Assembly (NCBI RefSeq): GCF_002775205.1
Contig: NC_036457.1
Location: 3,891,650 to 3,955,649, forward strand
Direction of reading: 5' to 3'
DNA length: 64,000 nt
From: Xiphophorus maculatus
Lineage: Eukaryota > Chordata > Actinopteri > Cyprinodontiformes > Poeciliidae
Shown: positions 1-13,900 of the stretch, piece after piece
Position numbering within the stretch: the stretch's first letter is position 1
Layout: every line of letters begins with the position of its first letter
Made by a program: the position numbers and the translations under genes
Notes under the pieces: model-generated
Seen by the model: only the letters and a program-made list of their open reading frames with translations
Database searches by the model: none
What the model was told of the DNA's origin: nothing

Positions 1-1027
1 ACTAGGGTGTAAAAGGTTTAATGTTATTTTATTCTTTAACTGTTTATTGCTTTAGGCATAAATAGGATTACAAATGTATGCGATTGTTGACTGTGACTAC
101 GTCAGTCATAACAAATTTTGCTGGCTGATAAATTGTCCCAGAAGTTATCGTGACAAATCGTAATATTGTTGTTTTGAGATTTTCAAGTAATGTAATGCAA
201 GTACACATTCTCCAAGATCAATAACTGTAATTTCTAGTAAATATTTAACACTGGAACTGGGAGATATTTTAAATGTCCAAAATAAACAAAAAACTAATAA
301 AAAAAAGAACAAATAAGATAAATTATGAAATCTCTGTAAACAAGATTGTATTTCCAAAGAAGAGCTAATTATCATCTAGGTTTTGGCAGAAAGAGAGATA
401 AATTCTGCGGATGGAAATTATTGAGTTTGTTTTAGTTCATGAAGTGAATAATTGACTTGTTGCGACAGGTGGTTATTGTGAATAAAAACTCATTCTTAAT
501 AGCTGGTAAAATAAAGGTTGATCGAAGTTGGGCTGCAGAATATTAGTAAAATATTAAACTGCAATACTTCTACTAATGACATTGATGGCTAATAATTGAT
601 AGCTTATCAGCATCTATGACGGTGTTTTTCAAAGTGAAGCCTGCCATGAAGATCAGAAAGCTGGAGGAAAAAAAGAAATAAAAATGTAAAATGTAAAAAC
701 TAATTTTTTAAATAAATGTTAATTGTTTTTATAAATGTAATATGTTTTTCAGTCATCATCGTCAGATTTATACGTCATAATATAAAATTTCATAATGATG
801 CAATTTCCAAAACAGAACTAATTGCCAACTAAAATCAGGAGGCAGCTTTAATGCTAAATTAATGTAATAGTTATTGAGTAATAAATAAATGAGATTCTTT
901 TTAATGTTAATGTTTCTTTATGTATTTTATCTTTGGGTTTTTAAAGCAAATTTAGCAAATGTTTGTTTGATCTTTCAGTCTTAATTTATAGAAATGGCCT
1001 CATTTTTCTGTTTGTCGTTGCCTGCAG
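1..1027. other. intron sequence upstream of the first visible arid1b exon
   Basis: AT-rich sequence with no recognisable exon. Roughly 96-475 is one copy of a dispersed repeat described separately. The segment ends in a T-rich tract and the acceptor CCTGCAG just before 1028. By position it should be an arid1b intron. Confidence 0.6.
96..475 (+). repeat. dispersed ~350-bp repeat, copy 1 of 4
   Basis: The sequence GATAAATTGTCCCAGAAGTT, then AACACTGGAACTGGGAGA and TTGCGACAGG recurs at about 31066-31405 and 46926-47280 in the same orientation, and at about 12733-12875 reversed and truncated. Copies keep order over 300 bases with roughly 80% similarity by eye. No coding frame. This is likely a non-autonomous transposon family common in this genome. 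Confidence 0.75.
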
Positions 1028-4000
1028 GTGGCGCCGATGGACCCGATGGCGATGAAGCGCTCTCAGCTTTACGGGATGAGCAACAGCCCGTACTCCCAGC
1101 AGCAGGGGGCGCCGTACCCTGGACAACCCTACAGCTCCCCATCGCCCCACAGATACCCCATGGGAATGTCTGGCAGGGGGCAGATGGCAATGGGAGGGAT
1201 GCAGTACCCTCAGCAGCAGGCAGGAGGCCACATTTTGGATCATTATATCACAAAACTGGATAATTAAATATGCATAAATTTAGCTTTCCAATCTATTAAA
1301 TACTCAATAAAGCACATTTTTACATTAATATTGTTAAAAGCAGAAAATAATATTTTACCATTAAAGATTAACTAGCTAAATATTTTTTTAAAATTCAGAA
1401 TTTAGTTTAACATTTCCTCTAATATTTGCTTAAACTGGATTTCTCACCAGAAAAGCAAATTATCTTTCAGGCCTGCTAATAACGGGAGTATGGCTTATAT
1501 AACCTCAAACGTTTATCTGTAGTTTGCCAACAGAGCTGCAATACAACCACAAAAGAAGAAGTGTCATATTGGCGTAGAAGAAATACATCTATGTCATCCA
1601 CTTATGTAATTATACAACAAAAAATACTAGTAAATAATAAAAATATGGTGAACTACAAAATAATTTTATAAATATAGATCTTCTAAAATGAAACCTTTTC
1701 CATATATTTTAAAGTTTTGTTGAAGTGAGATTTCTGGAATATTTTCCACCTTTTTATTGGGCCAAAGCTGAAAACCATAAGAATCTCTGCTAAGATCAAA
1801 CTACTTTAGTCAAATTATTTAGAAACAATCAGAGTACAACAGAAATGGGCTGAGATGCTAACCCTGAGGATCTCCGATATTATTAAAACAGAAGCTACGA
1901 CCTGATGAACCTGAACTGTGTGCAGGTGTTAGAAAACCAACGGAAACTTAGTTTTTGCTTCTTATTTTAATTTTTTTTCTATTTTTCTTGCTGCCTAACT
2001 TGAAAAAACGTTTTTGCCTTCATCTAGAATCCACACATTCTCTCTCTTTAAGAGACAGTCACCAGGTTATGGCTCTGAGGTGATGATTCACATAAATCTG
2101 AGTAACAAATGTAACTGTACAGTAATCTTGGTAAGCTGTGGGTGTTTTATCGGTCGTCATTCTCCTCTCTGACCCATTTAAACGCTCCTGAACCTGGAGG
2201 TGAGGCGTCTCCGTCTCAACATGTCGGAGCAGACGGCTGCAGTGGAGCGGGTCGGGCCCAGCTGGTCTATTTCTGGACTCCAGCCGGTTATTTTTAGACC
2301 CCAGACTGCTGATTTGGGTCTGAGGCTTCTGCTGCTTTTCAGCCTTTCTGGAGGAATTCTGACAAAAACGGCGATTCTGAGCCGACTTTCTGAGGATTTG
2401 TTCGAAGCTTTGGATGTTTTCTGCTAAAGACTGAAAAGTTTTCATTCCTCAGTTTTTCACACAACACTCTTTAGTTTTGCTGCATCAGTGAGTGTAATAG
2501 GGGACAGAGGAAGTTTTTCAGTAAAAACAAACGTAATTTTAAATTGTGTATATAAATACATTCTTTATTTTGAACAAATCCATTAAAAGAACACAATGTT
2601 TTGCAGCATAAGAATCAGTCACCTTAGCTACTGTATTTGTCTGAAAACGAGTGAGAAGAAGTTTACACTGATTTCATGAAGTATTTCCTGTAGCAGTCAA
2701 CACTACTACAAACTTTTATAGGCCTCTGACTGAAGACTATTTCCTGGCATGCTAGCATCTCAATCTCCAGGCAGCAGAGACAATAATCCTGGATGATGCT
2801 ATCACTTCTTGGCTAGCTGTGCTACTCCAGCTCATTTGGTTTTGCTGCTCCTCTTTAAATCTGTTTGACTGTTTGGTTAGAGATGCTGGAGTAGGGGATA
2901 CCATCCTTTAGTTCTGTTCTGCATCCACTAATTCTCCTTTTCAGCTGCTGGTTGGTTAGACTGAAATCTCCTGGAACATTTTCCTCACATCTCATAAAAT
3001 AATTATTCTTAAATAAAAATATATTTTCCAATATTAAAATGTAAAAGAAATTATAGAAATTGTGCAAAATATGCGTTCTGTGAGTTACATTTCAGATGAA
3101 ATTTTTTAAACTGGTACATTTATTACATTTAGTTTCTTAAGAAGTAACTTAAAATGCATTAAATACATAAATCCAAAAATATATTTATCCACTTAAACCG
3201 ATCAATTGTAATAAATCGTTTAATATCAAAATTATAGTATTTAAAAAAAATGTAAACAAAAATATAAATAATCATAATTTAAGAGGAAGTTAAAAAAATA
3301 TTTATAAATCCTCAAACTAATTTGGTTTATAGAAGTTGTATGACCAGAGAGATGTTGTTGTTGACCTCTGGGACTGGTTTTCCCCAGATGAGCTCCCAGT
3401 ACGGCCAGCAGCAGCAACAGAACCTGAGCTTCAGCCAGCCGGGCCAGTCGCCATACTTCAGCCCCTCCCAGCAGCAGCCGGCCGCCCCCAGCCAGCCGCC
3501 GTACCTGCAGCCCTGCCCGCTGCCGCCCCAGGTGGGACACACCGTCTCCATAGCAACGACATGGAGACGACGACCTCAGAGCAGAAACTGAGGATTAGAT
3601 AGAAAAAACATGAAATCTGTTGAAGAACTGTTGATTCATTCGTCTATTCATCCATCTTTATTTTTTAACACTTGCCGAAAATATGAGCAGAATCTTTAAT
3701 AACTTTTATAAAAGACAAATCAGAACCTGAAGGCCTTCCAGATTAGCAGATTGATTTTAATGTCTGGGCGGAGCTCCGCAGACAGAAGCTGATTGGTTGA
3801 TTTTAACAATCAGAATCTGTTTGTGTCTTAAAGTTCATGATTAAAAGTGAAACTGCTGCTGATTTTTATGTTTAGGATGTTGGTTCTAATGGTGTGTTTT
3901 TCTGTCTGCTTCATGCAGGAAGTTCCTCAGGAGGCGTACGGGGGGCGGGGCAAATCTGCAGCAATGACTCCTGGGAAATCGAACCAGGAGGACTTGAGCC

Positions 4001-7000
4001 AGCAGGAGCGGCCGTCCAGTCTGCCGGTGAGTCAGACTCAGAAACTATGAATTCAGATCAAATGTTTGGGTTGGTGACCTGAAGTGACCTGAGGCAGACG
4101 TTTTATTTTGAAAAGTTGATCATGATGGGTCACCGCTGAGTTATTTAGAGCGCTGAGCTGTTTGTTGTTGTGATTCAGACTCTGACTGTGAGGCAGATTG
4201 AGCAGATTTCAGGCCGTGCTGCTGCGCTTCCTGCCAGATTGTCCTGCAGCTCCTTGTCCTCGTCCATAATGATGCCGTCCGTTTCTCCTGGCCGCTGAAA
4301 TCTGCAGAGATCTCGCTCTGAGCGGCTGCAGCTTCCTGCTGGGAGACCAGCAGAAATAATGATGATTCACAACAAATAGCTGAGTCAGCAGCTCCTCAAA
4401 CACCTCAAGTCCTGTTTTACAACAAAAGTTATTATTCTACAAAGAAGAAAAGGTCAAAGCATCTGACTCTGAACAGGAAGGAATTCTCATCTTTAGGTTC
4501 TGGTTCAGTTCTGTTAGCAGGTTCTAGTTCAGTTCTGTTAGCAGGTTCTAGTTCAGTTCTTTAGCAGGTTCTGGTTCAGTTCTTTAGCAGGTTCTTGTTC
4601 AGTTCTTTAGCAGGTTCTAGTTCAGTTCTGTTAGCAGGTTCTAGTTCAGTTCTTTAGCAGGTTCTGGTTCAGTTCTTTAGCAGGTTCTTGTTCAGTTCTT
4701 TAGCAGGTTCTAGTTCAGTTCTGTTAGCAGGTTCTGGTTCAGTTCTGTTAGCAGGTTCTGGTTCAGTTCTGTTAGCAGGTTCTGGTTCAGTTCTTTAGCA
4801 GGTTCTGGTTCAGTTCTGTTAGCAGGTTCTGGTTCAGTTCTTTAGCAGGTTCTGGTTCAGTTCTGTTAGCAGGTTCTTGTTCAGTTCTTTAGCAGGTTCT
4901 GGTTCAGTTGTTTCTCCCGTTAAGTGTGTCGCCTCCAGCTGCGATCCGTCCTCCTTCTCGCCGTCTCTTCATCTCTGATGTTGCGCCGTCGTCCTCTTCC
5001 TCTCCTCGCTCCGTCTGAAGTTGTGCTGCCGATGTGGTTGCCGTGGCGACGGCTGGTTTGAGAAGATCCTCAGCTGCGTTGAGAGGCCTCAGTAATGAGC
5101 AGAGCAGAGATCAGAGGTTTCTGAGGTTTCCTGTTTGATTAGAGAATGTCCTCCATCTCATCTCGCCTCGTATGGAGGAGTGGAAATGATTCGTTCACAC
5201 ACACACACCCACACACACACACACACTTACACACACACGTCCCAGTCTGAGGCTAGAACCCAGTAGATGGATGATGGAGCGGCGCCGCCGCCACAGAAAT
5301 TTATTTACCAGTTTGATTGACTGCTTCAATCAAACTGTCTCTGCTCCATCTGAGGCCTTTGGGTTGCTATGGCAACCTGATTCTCCTCTCTGACATCAGG
5401 TTTCATCATCTCTGGTGGCGCTGGTTGTTGTGAGCTCGCTGTGCTGCTTCCAGGAGTCTGGTTCTGGTTCTGGTTCTAATCCAGAGTCTCTTTCTGGACT
5501 CCAGAGGTTCTGGTTCTGGTTCTGACCCAGGACTCCAGAAACGGGGCGATCAGAACCGATGCAGCTGCAAACATCTGGTTGCATCTGGCCCTCACAGAAA
5601 AACACAGACTGCTAATTGGTCGAGCTGTTGGAGGGGGAGGGCTCTGATTGGCCGGTTTAAATTTTCTTTCTCTCATTTTCTTTTTTCTTCATCACATTTG
5701 AACAGTATTGATTATTTAGAGATAAACTGTTGATGTTTTCCTCCAGTCTGTATCTGAGCTCTGCCCCTCATGTTAAGCCCCACCCCCATTGTTAAGCTCC
5801 GCCCCCTCTCTCCTTCAGGATCTCTCCCGCTCCATCGATGACCTCCTGACCGGCACTGAGGCGGCGGTGAGTTCAGGGGCCTCCGGTTCCGGCAGCGCTC
5901 AGGGCGACCAGGGGACCCCGGGGGCCCGCTCTCCTTTCTCCCCCCACGTTTCGCCACGCCTCCCCCCTCTGGCCCGAACGGGTCCCTCTCCGTCCCCGTC
6001 CTTATCCCCTGCCGGGTCCCGCTCGGGGCCCCTGTCCCCCACCAGCAGCAGCGGTCCAGGTGGGATGAAGCTGATGAAGATGATGAAGATGAGTGTTGTG
6101 ACCTCGTCGTTTTAACTGGTTCTGTGTGTTTCAGGCCCCCAGGTGTCTGGATCAGACGTTGGCCCCCACTCCTCCCAGTCGGCCATGACTCCAGACCGAG
6201 GTTCGGCCCCTGCCTCCATGTTGGGCCCCAGAGCGTTGATGTTTTCTCTGATCGCTGTTTGGCTCTTCCTCAGGTTTCCCTCCCTCTATGCAGCGTAGCA
6301 ACCAGGGGCCCCATTTTGGCCCCTTGTCCCCCCACCCAGCATCGGCCGGCCCCGGGCTCCACGGCTCCTACCAGCAGGGCTCCTACGGCCCCCCAGGTAG
6401 GACATGAGCAGAGCTGATAGTAACTAGTTACCTGAGTAACTTTAACTGAGCTGCTGTACTGATTGATCACCAGGATCAATCAGAATTTATATCTGATTGA
6501 ACTTAAGTTATTTTTTAATGTTCCTTGGTACGATTTTTGTTGTGAATTGGTGCTAATGCATAAATTGAATTGAATTATTATGAAATATCTGTACTTTACT
6601 GGACTAAAAATTGTAACTTCATTGAATGAAGATCAAACTTGTTTTAAAAAAATCACTAGAAGTTTCACAACAAAACCTTTAACAAGATTTTGTTATGAAA
6701 AACAAAAACTTTATGAAATCAATTTCTTTTATATTGAAAGAAATTGATTTGGAAAAAGATTTCTTTTGAATTATTTTATTTTCTACTTTTTTAATTTAGT
6801 AATTTTGCTACTTATATAAATTATTTCCATTTTGTTCCTTAAAATACAAACATTTCCACATACATTTATATTTCGGTCTGATGATGTAATTTTTAAATAT
6901 TAATCGATTGATGTTTTGATTATTCACTCAGGACTTGAGTTACTTTGTACCAAATACTTTTTACTCGAGTAAAAGATTTGAGTAAAGTGATGTTAAAGTT

Positions 7001-10000
7001 TCTCTGCTCTAGTCGTGTTTTTGGGCCCTCTACCAGCTCTGCTGTGGCCCCTAAAGCTACAGAGGAATAAGCTCGTTTGTTCTGGTGTTCCTCAGGTACC
7101 TACCCTCGGCCCCCTCACTACGGCGGGACCCCTGCTGCCGGCTACAGCGGCCCCGGCTCGGGCCCCAGCCTGGCTAACAGCATGGGGCTGAACACCGCTG
7201 GCCCCATGCACGGGCAGGGCCCCTCCACCCCGTCGGGCCGAGGTCCCGGGCCCGGAGCCGGGGGCCGCCCCTACATGACTGCACCCGGCACCGCGGCGCC
7301 CACCTCCCCCAACATGCCGCAGGCTGCCGGCCAGGGCATGGGGCCCCCAGGGGCCACAGCCAGCTGCAAGCCGCCAGACATGGGCATCAACTCTGGACCG
7401 AACGCCAACGCCTCCCTCAGCGCTCACAGCAGGTGAGAAGCAGGAGACACTCTGGAGGAGAGAGCGCCCCCTGCTGGGTGGAGGCCAACAGGCTGATCTC
7501 TTTCTGAAAGTTTAAATATTCAGGACAGGAAATAAGAGATTTAAAGGTAGAAATGACCTCTGACCCTCTGACCTTAGCTTAGAATAACAAAATATACCAC
7601 GATCCAATTTCCATTTAAGTTATTTTCACTTTCTTTTCTAAAAAAAATTACAAATGACAGGAAATATTTTCAAAAAGTGGCTTTTATTTCACTTATCGAG
7701 TTTTAGAGCCAAACTACCAGAATTTTTGTTTAATTATGATAAAAAAAACATAAAATTTTACCAAAACAATGTCTTAAAATTATGTGTAAAAAGATTTTTT
7801 TGTTTTTTTGTGAGTAGCTCAGTTCATGTTCTTTTTGTTCAAAGTATAATTTTATTCTCCTAAATGTATCCTTTTTAACAAATACCTCCTTTTCTGTTTA
7901 TTTTGCTTTTTGTTGCTGTTATTTGTTCTCTTATCTAATTGGTTATTTTGTTGATAGATCCTCCTGCTTGTTAGACTGTAATGTTTGATTTATAAGCACT
8001 AATTGGTGAATAAATTAAAAAATTTTAAAAAATGAGTAAAATGGATAGTTGTTAGCAAGATTGTTTCTGCTAAGTATAAACTATTATTTGAAAAACCAAA
8101 TAACCTCTGAAGATGCTCAGCATTAATCATTTGAATTTAATTTTCACGTTGGAGTTTTTGTAAAATTACTACTTTATCCTCCTAATATTCTGACTTTATT
8201 CTTTATTCAGCTTCTGGTCTAATAAATAGGAGCTGTGCTTGTCAAACAAAATGGCCGCCCTGACATCACTCTGAATTATGGGAACACACAGACTTCATTG
8301 GTGCAAAAGAAATCCATATTTTTTTCCAAAAACAAAAACTATAATTATTGACAAAATTGATTAATCACCCAATATCTCTGCTATTAATATTGATTGGTTT
8401 TGTTTCATATCCAGGCAGGGCAGCTACTCATCTATGGCAGCGATGAGAGTTTCTGGAGGTTCTGGAGCTCCGTTCAGCAGCTCAGGCAGGATGAACCCTC
8501 AGGGCCCGCCTTACACCGCTCCAGGTAGGAATCATCAGCGCCCCAGGAGTCGTCAGCGCCTCAGGGATTATAATCCATCATCTGTGTTTTATTTTTCTCT
8601 CTATCCCTGCAGGATTAGGGATGATGGCGTCAGACGGGACAGGAAGTCATGACCTGAAGCAGCGGGTCGAGCTCCGAGACGCCGTCGGTTCTGCTGCTGA
8701 TCCAACCAAAATGAAGGTTGATTTGATTTATTTCTACAGACTCTTGGTGAACATGGACATAAAAATGAACAAAGACATGATACACAAAAACCTCCTGGTT
8801 TATCTCTGGAACAAATGAATGATTGATTAAAAACAGTGACAGTAAGTAAAGGAAACATTAAATTAATACAGAATCTGAAAAATGAAGAAAAAATGAAGTT
8901 AGAGGTGAGAATAAATATAACCGTTGTGTTGACTAAATACAGATTGTGGAAAGTGAGAAAAAATATACAAATAAAACAGGAAATAAATATTGGAAATGGA
9001 TAATTTCCAATATTATATAATAGTGACAATATAAAATTCTCGATGAGGAAGGAAAGCAAAATGAATTTGAATTGTGGAAACATGAGAAATAAAGTTCTAC
9101 TCCATTTTTTGTGGAGTTTATGTTTATCTGTCATTATGGGTCAAACCGAAGCTTTTTGATTCAAATTAATTTGCTTGGATTAATTTCACAGCTTACTTAC
9201 AGTGTAACTAAACTCCAAATCTATTGTTTTGCAGATAAATTGTCTAAATTGGTCCTTAAATGTTCTATCTTTATATTTATGTGCAAATTTGTTTAATTAT
9301 GCGATATTTGATCTCAAACTGTCTCAGTGTTGCCCTCTTTGGGATGAATGGTGTTACTGCAGTTGAATTCTCCTATTGGTTCCAGTTGGTTGACGTCTAC
9401 ATCACTTTTCTTTTCTTCCCAAACAACCCAGTTTCTCATATTTAATCATTAATCCACGAAGAAATTCACTTCCACCATGTTTCTTGCAATTTAAATGATT
9501 CCAGGACCAAAACTGTTTTTTACTAAAAACTTCCTTTAAACCTGAGTGTGTGACCGGTGTGTGTGTGTGTGTTTTGCAGCAGGACAGCTACAGCTCGCAG
9601 TGTGTGGTTCCGCCGCCCGGCGCCGCCTGCCCGATGTCCCCCAGCCCGGCCAGCGTGTTGTCCTGTGTGGGAGAAGACAGCGACAGCGTTGGCAGCCCCT
9701 CCTGGATCAGGACCCCGTCCAGCCCAGTAAGCCCCGCCCACAACGCTCTTAATATAGAGATGTATGGAAATAAATTTGTGCCAAAATTAATACTGCAAGC
9801 AAAGAACAGGTTTCAAAAACTCAATAAATAAAGTCAATGATAAAGTCAGAATTTGAAAAGCTTCTCATTAAAAACATACATTATGAAAGTAATTTGCAAT
9901 ATGTTTGAAGTAGTTGAAAATACATTTATGAAGATTTTATTTTCTCCAATTTTTTCATATTTCAGTTCTCTTCGTGAGCGCAGCAATTTATAAATCTAAC

Positions 10001-10906
10001 AGTTAAAAAGGTATGACATTTGTAAAACTTTTTCTCAAAAGAAAAAATAGAAATTGGAGAAATAATCTGTAAAAATAATTAGTAAGCTAAAATCTGAAAA
10101 TAACTTGGAAAAAATAAAAATTGAAAGAAATTTCATCTGCATCACTGTAGGTTTAACAATTGGAAACTCAATTATATTAAGTTTTATTTTTTAAATGTTT
10201 TTTTTTTTTACAAATTAAAATTTTTGAAACGTTCTTCGCTTACAGTAATATTGTAACAAATTTCTCTCCATAGAAATGTAACTATTAGTATCTGGAGGAG
10301 ATTAAGTTATTTAAAGAGACAGAACCATTTTTCCTCTGTTTCTCCTGAATCCGCCGCCTCTCTCAGCAGAAGCCCAACGTGGCGACCATGACCAACGAGA
10401 AGATCACCAAGCTGTACGAGATGGGCAGCGAGCCGGACCGCCGCCTGTGGGTCGACCGCTACCTGGCCTTCATGGAGGACAGGGAGACGCCCGTCGCCAA
10501 CCTGCCGGCCGTCGGCAGGAAGCCGCTGGACCTGTGCCGGCTCTACATGGCGGTGCGAGCGATCGGCGGCCTGGCCATGGTGAGACACTCTCCTCTCCGT
10601 TCTGCTTGGTTCTGTCTGGACCCGTCTGGACCGTGTTTCTCCTCCTCAGGTGAACAAAAACAAGAAGTGGCGGGAGCTGTCGTCGCTGCTGAGCGTCGGG
10701 ACGTCCAGCAGCTCGGCCAGCTCCCTGAAGAAGCAGTACATCCAGTACCTGTTCGCCTACGAGTGCAAGATGGAGCGAGGGGAGGAGCCTCCGCCCGACG
10801 CTGGCGCCGGGGACGCTAAGAAGCCCCTGCAGGTCAAGGGTCAACCGCCCTCTCCTGGTAAGACGATGCTGAACTGTAAGAGGAAGTAGCTGCTGTCAGG
10901 GATCCT

Positions 10907-10938
<32 letters not shown>

Positions 10939-13900
10939 GATGGGCTTATGTAATAGACTCACAGTGAGCTGTCAGCCGTGAACTCAGTGTAAATATAAAC
11001 ATTCATGACCTCGGTTTGACCCAGTTACCCACAATGCCGCTGTAATTCCACTTTGCAGGGAAAACAAAACGTGTTGCTGATGATCAGCAGGAAGTACTTA
11101 TATGGATGGAAGATCACACTATGGAAGATCAAGTTCAAAATCATAACGTCTGGGAATAAATAAATGCTGACAATCCTCTTTTTTTCCCATGTTTTCCATT
11201 AGAAAAGGTTGATGGAAACGTGAAACTTCAAAATAACCTCCTCATTTTCTCAAAAATGTTTATAAGTCCATGATTGTTTGCAGCTTCCTGTTTACTACAA
11301 ACGTACCTAGAATAATCATCTAACAAAATTACACTTTGTGTATCTGCTGTCTGATTTACTACAAACTAGTGGATGGAAACACGACAAATTCGCATTTTCT
11401 TTCTGTGGTATTTTAAAGATTGTTCAAAATTTGCTATGTTTTTTATGCACAGTTTATTTTGAACTATCGCTTTAGGGGTTAACAACATTCAAAATAACTT
11501 CCTCAATTCCACAAAAAAGGCGTTTTTTGGCACTAAAGGTGAGACGGAAACACATTTGCCAAATACGTTCTGATGCAACAAACTTTCCAATCAACTGGTA
11601 GGTCTGTGCCTTACCATAGCCACAAAAATTAGAAATTATTTAAGTCCAAGCTCATTTTTATGTGATGTGTGGTCCATGCTAGTCTGCATCTTTCATAGTG
11701 AAATTACACATAGCATAGCCTGATGGAACCGATGGAAATGTGTTTTCTTTGTATTTCTTTTTTGCAACATTTTAAAAATGCACTAAATTCACATGACAAT
11801 TGGATAAAAACATAACTACTGTCTCTGTATAGCCAACCTGAAGGTGACAGTCCCTGACCTTTGACCCGTACAAGTACTGGATAGATGGATTAATTTGTTT
11901 CAGTCTCTTTTCATCCTTATTAAGCTGGAACCATTTTGGAAAGAATCAAGGATAACCAATTACAACCAATTTTATAAATTTTGAAAACATGAACATTTTA
12001 CAGTGATGATGTTTATTACTGATCCTACAAACATATGAGACATAATAATTGAGTAAAGATGGCTCCGGTTTGTAGGATTAAGGCATTTTGGGTTTTGACC
12101 AGGTTTGACTTTGAGGATGTATCGACGCCATTTTGTTTGTCTCTGCAGCGAATTCAGGCTCGTTTCAGGGCCCCAACACGCCCCTGTCCAGCAGCTCCTC
12201 CCTCACCGACGCTCCAGTTGACCCGAAGCCCCCGACCCGCTCGTCCACCCCGCACAACCAGATGGCTCCCCAGCCTGGAAACAGGTGGGGGAGGGGCTTC
12301 TAAAGCAAATATCATGTCCAAACCTTCTTATTAGCTACTTTTCTGTGAACGTGACTGAGCATTTGTTTGTCTCCCTGCAGGACCATGGGAGGCGTGAGCG
12401 TCCAGGACCCGTTCTCCGAAGGCAGCGACCCGGCCTTCCACAGCAAACGGGGCCCGGGGCCCTGCGGGGGCCCCTACCAGCAGGGGGCTGTTGGTCCAAC
12501 GGGTTCTGTTGGACCAACAGAACCCGCAATGAGAATGCAGTACGACGGCAGCACAGACCTGTATGGAGCCCCGAGGAAGGGTGAGCAGAGCCGCTCGCTC
12601 TCATTCTTAATAGATTTCCCAGAATTCTTAGCAGGAAGTGGATTAAATGTACATATGTTTCTTTACTAATAAACAAATGTAAATAAGATTAAAGCTAAAC
12701 CTAGGTGTTAGCATTTATCGTTATAATTAGTTGTCATAATTAGGCCTGTCACAATAATCAATTATTCACATGATAAATTAAAATGAGCTCAATCATTTCC
12801 ATCTGCATAATTTATCGTTTTTATGTTTTTTCTCTGCCGGTCTTTAGTTTGGTGCTTTGGTCTCAAATAGACCTTTTTTTGACGGATAATTTTGCCATTT
12901 AGACATTTCATAATTCATTTTATTTTGTTGTTCTGTTTATTTATTTGGGATATTTAAAATATCTTCCAAGTCTTGAGTTAAATGTTCATAAGAATTTAAA
13001 GCTTATTGATCTTTGAGAATGTCTTCTTGCACTATTATATTACTTGGAAATGGTCTCAAAACAAGAATATTGTAATTTATCCTAATAATGTACAGAACAA
13101 TTTATCATCCAGCAACTTATTTTTTCCGATCCATAGTGAGAATGTTGATTTATATTACAGATTTATTTCAGTTACTGATGTTAAGAAAATTAATTTTTTT
13201 CCGTTTGTTTCACAAGAACATCAATAAATATCAGTAAATTTGAAAATAGGATTAAAAGCGTAACTGTAACGTCAGTGGTGTCCTGAAGAAGCCTTTTCAA
13301 ATGGGAATGTTTTTAAAGAGAAGTATCTGTTTTGTCCGTATAGTTGCCTAAAAACTTTTAGTTTTCATCGATATCACAAAATATCCCGTTAAAGTTCTGA
13401 GTCCATGTTGCTCACCTCTATGTGAGACCAGACTGAGAATACGTGTTTAATATCAAACTGAAGGCGTTCTGAAGGCGTGTTCTGCTGCCCTCTGGTGGCC
13501 ACATATGGGCAGCATCCACTTACATCCACTTACATCCACTTGCGTCACCGCTTCCTTCTCCATCAGTGTTCAGTTTTTTTCCTTTCAGGCAGAAAAACTG
13601 TTTTTACGCAGAAATTAAACTGCATCCTCAAAGGGATTTTGGTTTGTCCAGGTCCGGTTCCCGGCGAGGCCTTCGGTCAGAGCCAGATGCCCGGTGGTGC
13701 GATGCAGGACATGTTCCCCCGCGGACCCTCCTCCGGCCCCCTGTCAGGGATGGGGCCCAGGCCGCAGTACCCCTACGGCCCCGGCTACGATCGCAGGTAA
13801 GACCCGGTTCCACTGTCGCTTCTTAATGCCACGTCTAAACCTAAAACCGACTGAGTGTTGGTGCCACTGTGGTGCAGATTGGACCGTGTGATGGGCCCAG

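Noticed and set aside
8601..9134. 177-codon minus-strand frame
   Set aside because: Hydrophobic AT-rich translation of an arid1b intron overlapping a real exon on the other strand; no homology seen.
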